Part shown: positions 5,722-6,067 of the stretch, one piece after another
Layout: each line of letters opens with the position of its first letter
Numbering within the stretch: position 1 is the first letter of the stretch
NCBI GenBank assembly: GCA_937892015.1
Contig: CALAUY010000084.1
Span: forward strand, 1-6,067
Source: an uncultured Bacteroidales bacterium
GTDB taxonomy: Bacteria > Bacteroidota > Bacteroidia > Bacteroidales > Paludibacteraceae
DNA: 6,067 nt
Direction of reading: 5' to 3'
The notes under the pieces: generated by a model
Told to the model about the DNA's origin: nothing
What the model saw: only the letters and a program-made list of their open reading frames with translations
The model's database searches: none
Program-made: the position numbers and the translations under genes

Positions 5722-5994
5722 ATGAAAAAAATGGTAGGTCAGGTCTCTCCTGAAGAAAAGAATGAGATTCAAACGCTCTTCGAGCGACGTAACGGACTCA
5801 ACGAACTCGCTAAAATCCTCACTGCCGACAACGCTGACTTGTACGAGAAATTGGTAAAAGATATGGGCGTTACAGGCACTAAGTTCCAAACTTGGTGGGA
5901 TAACATGGCGCAAAAATACCACTGGGAATCCGCACCAAATGGTAACTGGGAAATCAATTTCGAAACATGCGAAATCTTCCTCGTCACACCCTAA
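5722..5994 (+). CDS. CXXX-repeat peptide modification system small protein
   Basis: This 90-residue protein starts MKKMVGQVSPEEKNEIQTLFERRNGLNELAKIL and ends NGNWEINFETCEIFLVTP. It is mainly helical and charged, with a WW pair (TWWDNMAQKYHW) and one cysteine near the end, and no signal peptide, so it should stay in the cytoplasm. Size, sequence style and position match the short accessory family named CXXX repeat peptide modification system protein. It could be a leader-binding or scaffold protein for the maturase complex, but no RiPP recognition fold can be proved by eye. An ATG at 5716 overlaps the preceding stop codon (TAATG) in the same frame and would add two residues. The 5722 start is preferred for its ATGAAAAAA context, with the 5716 start about equally possible. 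The frame stays open upstream to about 5551, but that part is a shadow of the maturase gene. Confidence 0.82.
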   Translation: MKKMVGQVSPEEKNEIQTLFERRNGLNELAKILTADNADLYEKLVKDMGVTGTKFQTWWDNMAQKYHWESAPNGNWEINFETCEIFLVTP

Positions 5995-6012
5995 AACGTA
6001 ACATAGTCCCTC

Positions 6013-6067
6013 CAAAAAGTAATAGAGTTACTCTCAAAAAGTAATAGAGTTACTCTCAAAAAGTAAT
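6013..6067. repeat. 22-bp tandem repeat array running off the right edge
   Basis: The unit begins caaaaagtaatagagttact and repeats with a period of 22 at 6013-6034 and 6035-6056. A third copy starts at 6057 and is cut by the window end. The copies are identical and contiguous with no spacers, so this is not a CRISPR array. Each unit holds AGTAA-TAGAG-TTACT, a small inverted repeat able to form a 5-bp stem. The array begins 19 bases after the last operon gene, where no ordinary terminator is seen. Confidence 0.88.

Noticed and set aside
6013..6067. Possible CRISPR array
   Set aside because: The copies are contiguous 22-mers with no spacers, and no cas genes are present.

Overview
The window looks like a chromosomal piece of a Bacteroidales bacterium (phylum Bacteroidota). 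The evidence is the promoter style (a TTTG / TAnnTTTG pair ahead of the RNA gene), leaders with few Shine-Dalgarno sites, a family 16 glycoside hydrolase, a lipoprotein with the fibronectin-like repeat style common in this phylum, and above all a CXXX-repeat radical SAM cassette, a gene set I know from Bacteroidota. No genus can be assigned from the sequence alone.

Layout. (1) Bases 2-250 hold the 3' end of a plus-strand gene that enters from the left. Its last residues resemble small antitoxin-like proteins. A 22-bp tandem duplication covers its stop codon. (2) Bases 314-1225 on the minus strand encode a secreted or lipid-anchored GH16 beta-glucanase (laminarinase type), convergent with the first gene. 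(3) Bases 1226-1790 are AT-rich and have no convincing protein gene. They hold the GH16 leader with short tandem repeats and a candidate GH16 promoter. They also hold a strong divergent plus-strand promoter, followed by an RNA that folds by hand into one rod of about 240 nt closed by a U-rich terminator, a plausible 6S-type RNA. (4) Bases 1791-5994 are a compact five-gene plus-strand operon. (5) From 6013 to the window end a 22-bp tandem repeat begins and runs off the edge.

The operon is the main content. Gene 1 encodes a 231-residue protein with a twin-arginine lipoprotein signal, followed by 42 cysteines, nearly all spaced exactly four residues apart (CXXX repeats). Gene 2 encodes a lipoprotein with a fibronectin-like module, a hexaglycine linker and an unrecognised beta-rich domain. 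Gene 3 encodes a radical SAM/SPASM peptide maturase (CxxxCxxC plus seven SPASM-type cysteines). Gene 4 encodes a partner protein that keeps a SPASM-like cysteine domain but has no radical SAM motif. Gene 5 encodes a short acidic accessory protein. Gaps between genes are 30, -38, 4 and 5 bases, which points to one transcript and coupled translation.

Inferred working model: the cysteine-rich protein is modified in the cytoplasm by the radical SAM enzyme, helped by genes 4 and 5. It is then exported folded by the Tat pathway and anchored by lipid at its first cysteine, possibly beside the gene 2 lipoprotein. The family set has been defined computationally under CXXX-repeat names. I know of no solved chemistry or biological role for it, so this cassette is the best candidate here for an under-described system.
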